This document shows, piece after piece, positions 17,804 to 17,835 of a DNA stretch of 17,835 bases; the stretch's first letter is position 1; each line of letters begins with the position of its first letter. The notes below the pieces were generated by a model. It saw only the letters and a list, made by a program, of their open reading frames with translations, did not search any database and had not been told where the DNA came from. The position numbers and the translations under genes were made by a program. The DNA is from Carex sylvatica (Eukaryota > Streptophyta > Magnoliopsida > Poales > Cyperaceae). The stretch spans positions 1-17,835 of the forward strand of contig CAXKVR010000892.1 of the NCBI GenBank assembly GCA_964058845.1, written 5' to 3'.

Positions 17804-17827
17804 GTGAAGGAATTTTTTGTACTAGTG
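17804..17827 (-). repeat. Right terminal inverted repeat of the CACTA element
   Basis: GTGAAGGAATTTTTT then GTACTAGTG, the reverse complement of the left terminus with one mismatch. Confidence 0.88.
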
Positions 17828-17830
17828 GTA
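17828..17830. repeat. Right 3-bp target site duplication (GTA) of the large CACTA element
   Basis: GTA follows the right CACTA terminus and equals GTA at 3254-3256. Confidence 0.8.
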
Positions 17831-17835
17831 CAGTA

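Larger units (their letters stand above)
3257..17827. mobile_element. Complete non-autonomous CACTA transposon with captured MPP10 exons and a nested retrotransposon
   Basis: The left end (3257-3280) and the reverse complement of the right end (17804-17827) share a 24-bp terminal inverted repeat: CACTAGTA, one mismatch (T left, C right), then AAAAAATTCCTTCAC. It is flanked by GTA on both sides. Both ends carry palindromic subterminal repeats built on ACTGACTGTTTT / AAAACAGTCAGT, as expected for CACTA transposase binding sites. The element spans 14571 bp. Removing the nested retrotransposon (8903 bp) and one copy of its 5-bp duplication leaves about 5663 bp. No TnpA- or TnpD-like transposase was recognised inside, so it is probably mobilised in trans. 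The interior holds MPP10 exons, an unidentified exon, a 44-bp-arm hairpin and a repeat array. Orientation is unknown. Confidence 0.88.

Overview
The window looks like intergenic DNA from a flowering plant, probably a eudicot: it is AT-rich, has long T and A runs, plant-type splice sites, an LTR retrotransposon primed by initiator tRNA-Met, and hAT and CACTA DNA transposons. I see no intact host gene. Almost everything recognisable is a transposable element or a gene fragment carried by one.

Layout. Positions 1-190 are the end of a CACTA element whose body lies outside the window. Positions 191-3253 are AT-rich and hold a decayed hAT transposase C-terminus (minus strand, about 1362-1916), a short duplication (821-948), a hexanucleotide microsatellite and a degenerate tandem repeat. 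From 3257 to 17827 there is one structurally complete CACTA element: 24-bp terminal inverted repeats with one mismatch, 3-bp GTA target duplications, and arrays of palindromic subterminal repeats near both ends. Nested in it at 8345-17247 is a structurally complete Ty3/gypsy chromovirus-type (Tekay/Del-like) retrotransposon with 5-bp GAACC target duplications. Without that insertion the CACTA element would be about 5.66 kb.

The CACTA interior contains no transposase I can recognise. It does contain five consecutive exons, with introns, of the nucleolar U3 snoRNP protein gene MPP10 (6744-7809). These are broken by two in-frame stops and one frameshift, so this is a gene-capturing, non-autonomous CACTA. 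It also carries an unidentified coiled-coil-like exon (6482-6644), a hairpin with 44-bp arms (7850-8154), a degenerate repeat array based on a GTAACGTTTTA-like motif (about 4841-5326), and an exon-like stretch that the retrotransposon interrupts.

The retrotransposon has two 2635-bp LTRs that differ by eye at only five positions, a tRNA-iMet primer binding site and a G-rich polypurine tract. Its coding region is short. Nearly all of gag and the catalytic half of protease are missing, and the remaining pol (RT, RNase H, integrase, chromodomain) is in one frame with two TGA stops. Young LTRs on a gag-less interior suggest that a partner element supplied proteins in trans. The order of events read from the nesting is: MPP10 capture and decay, then CACTA insertion, then retrotransposon insertion, the last being recent.
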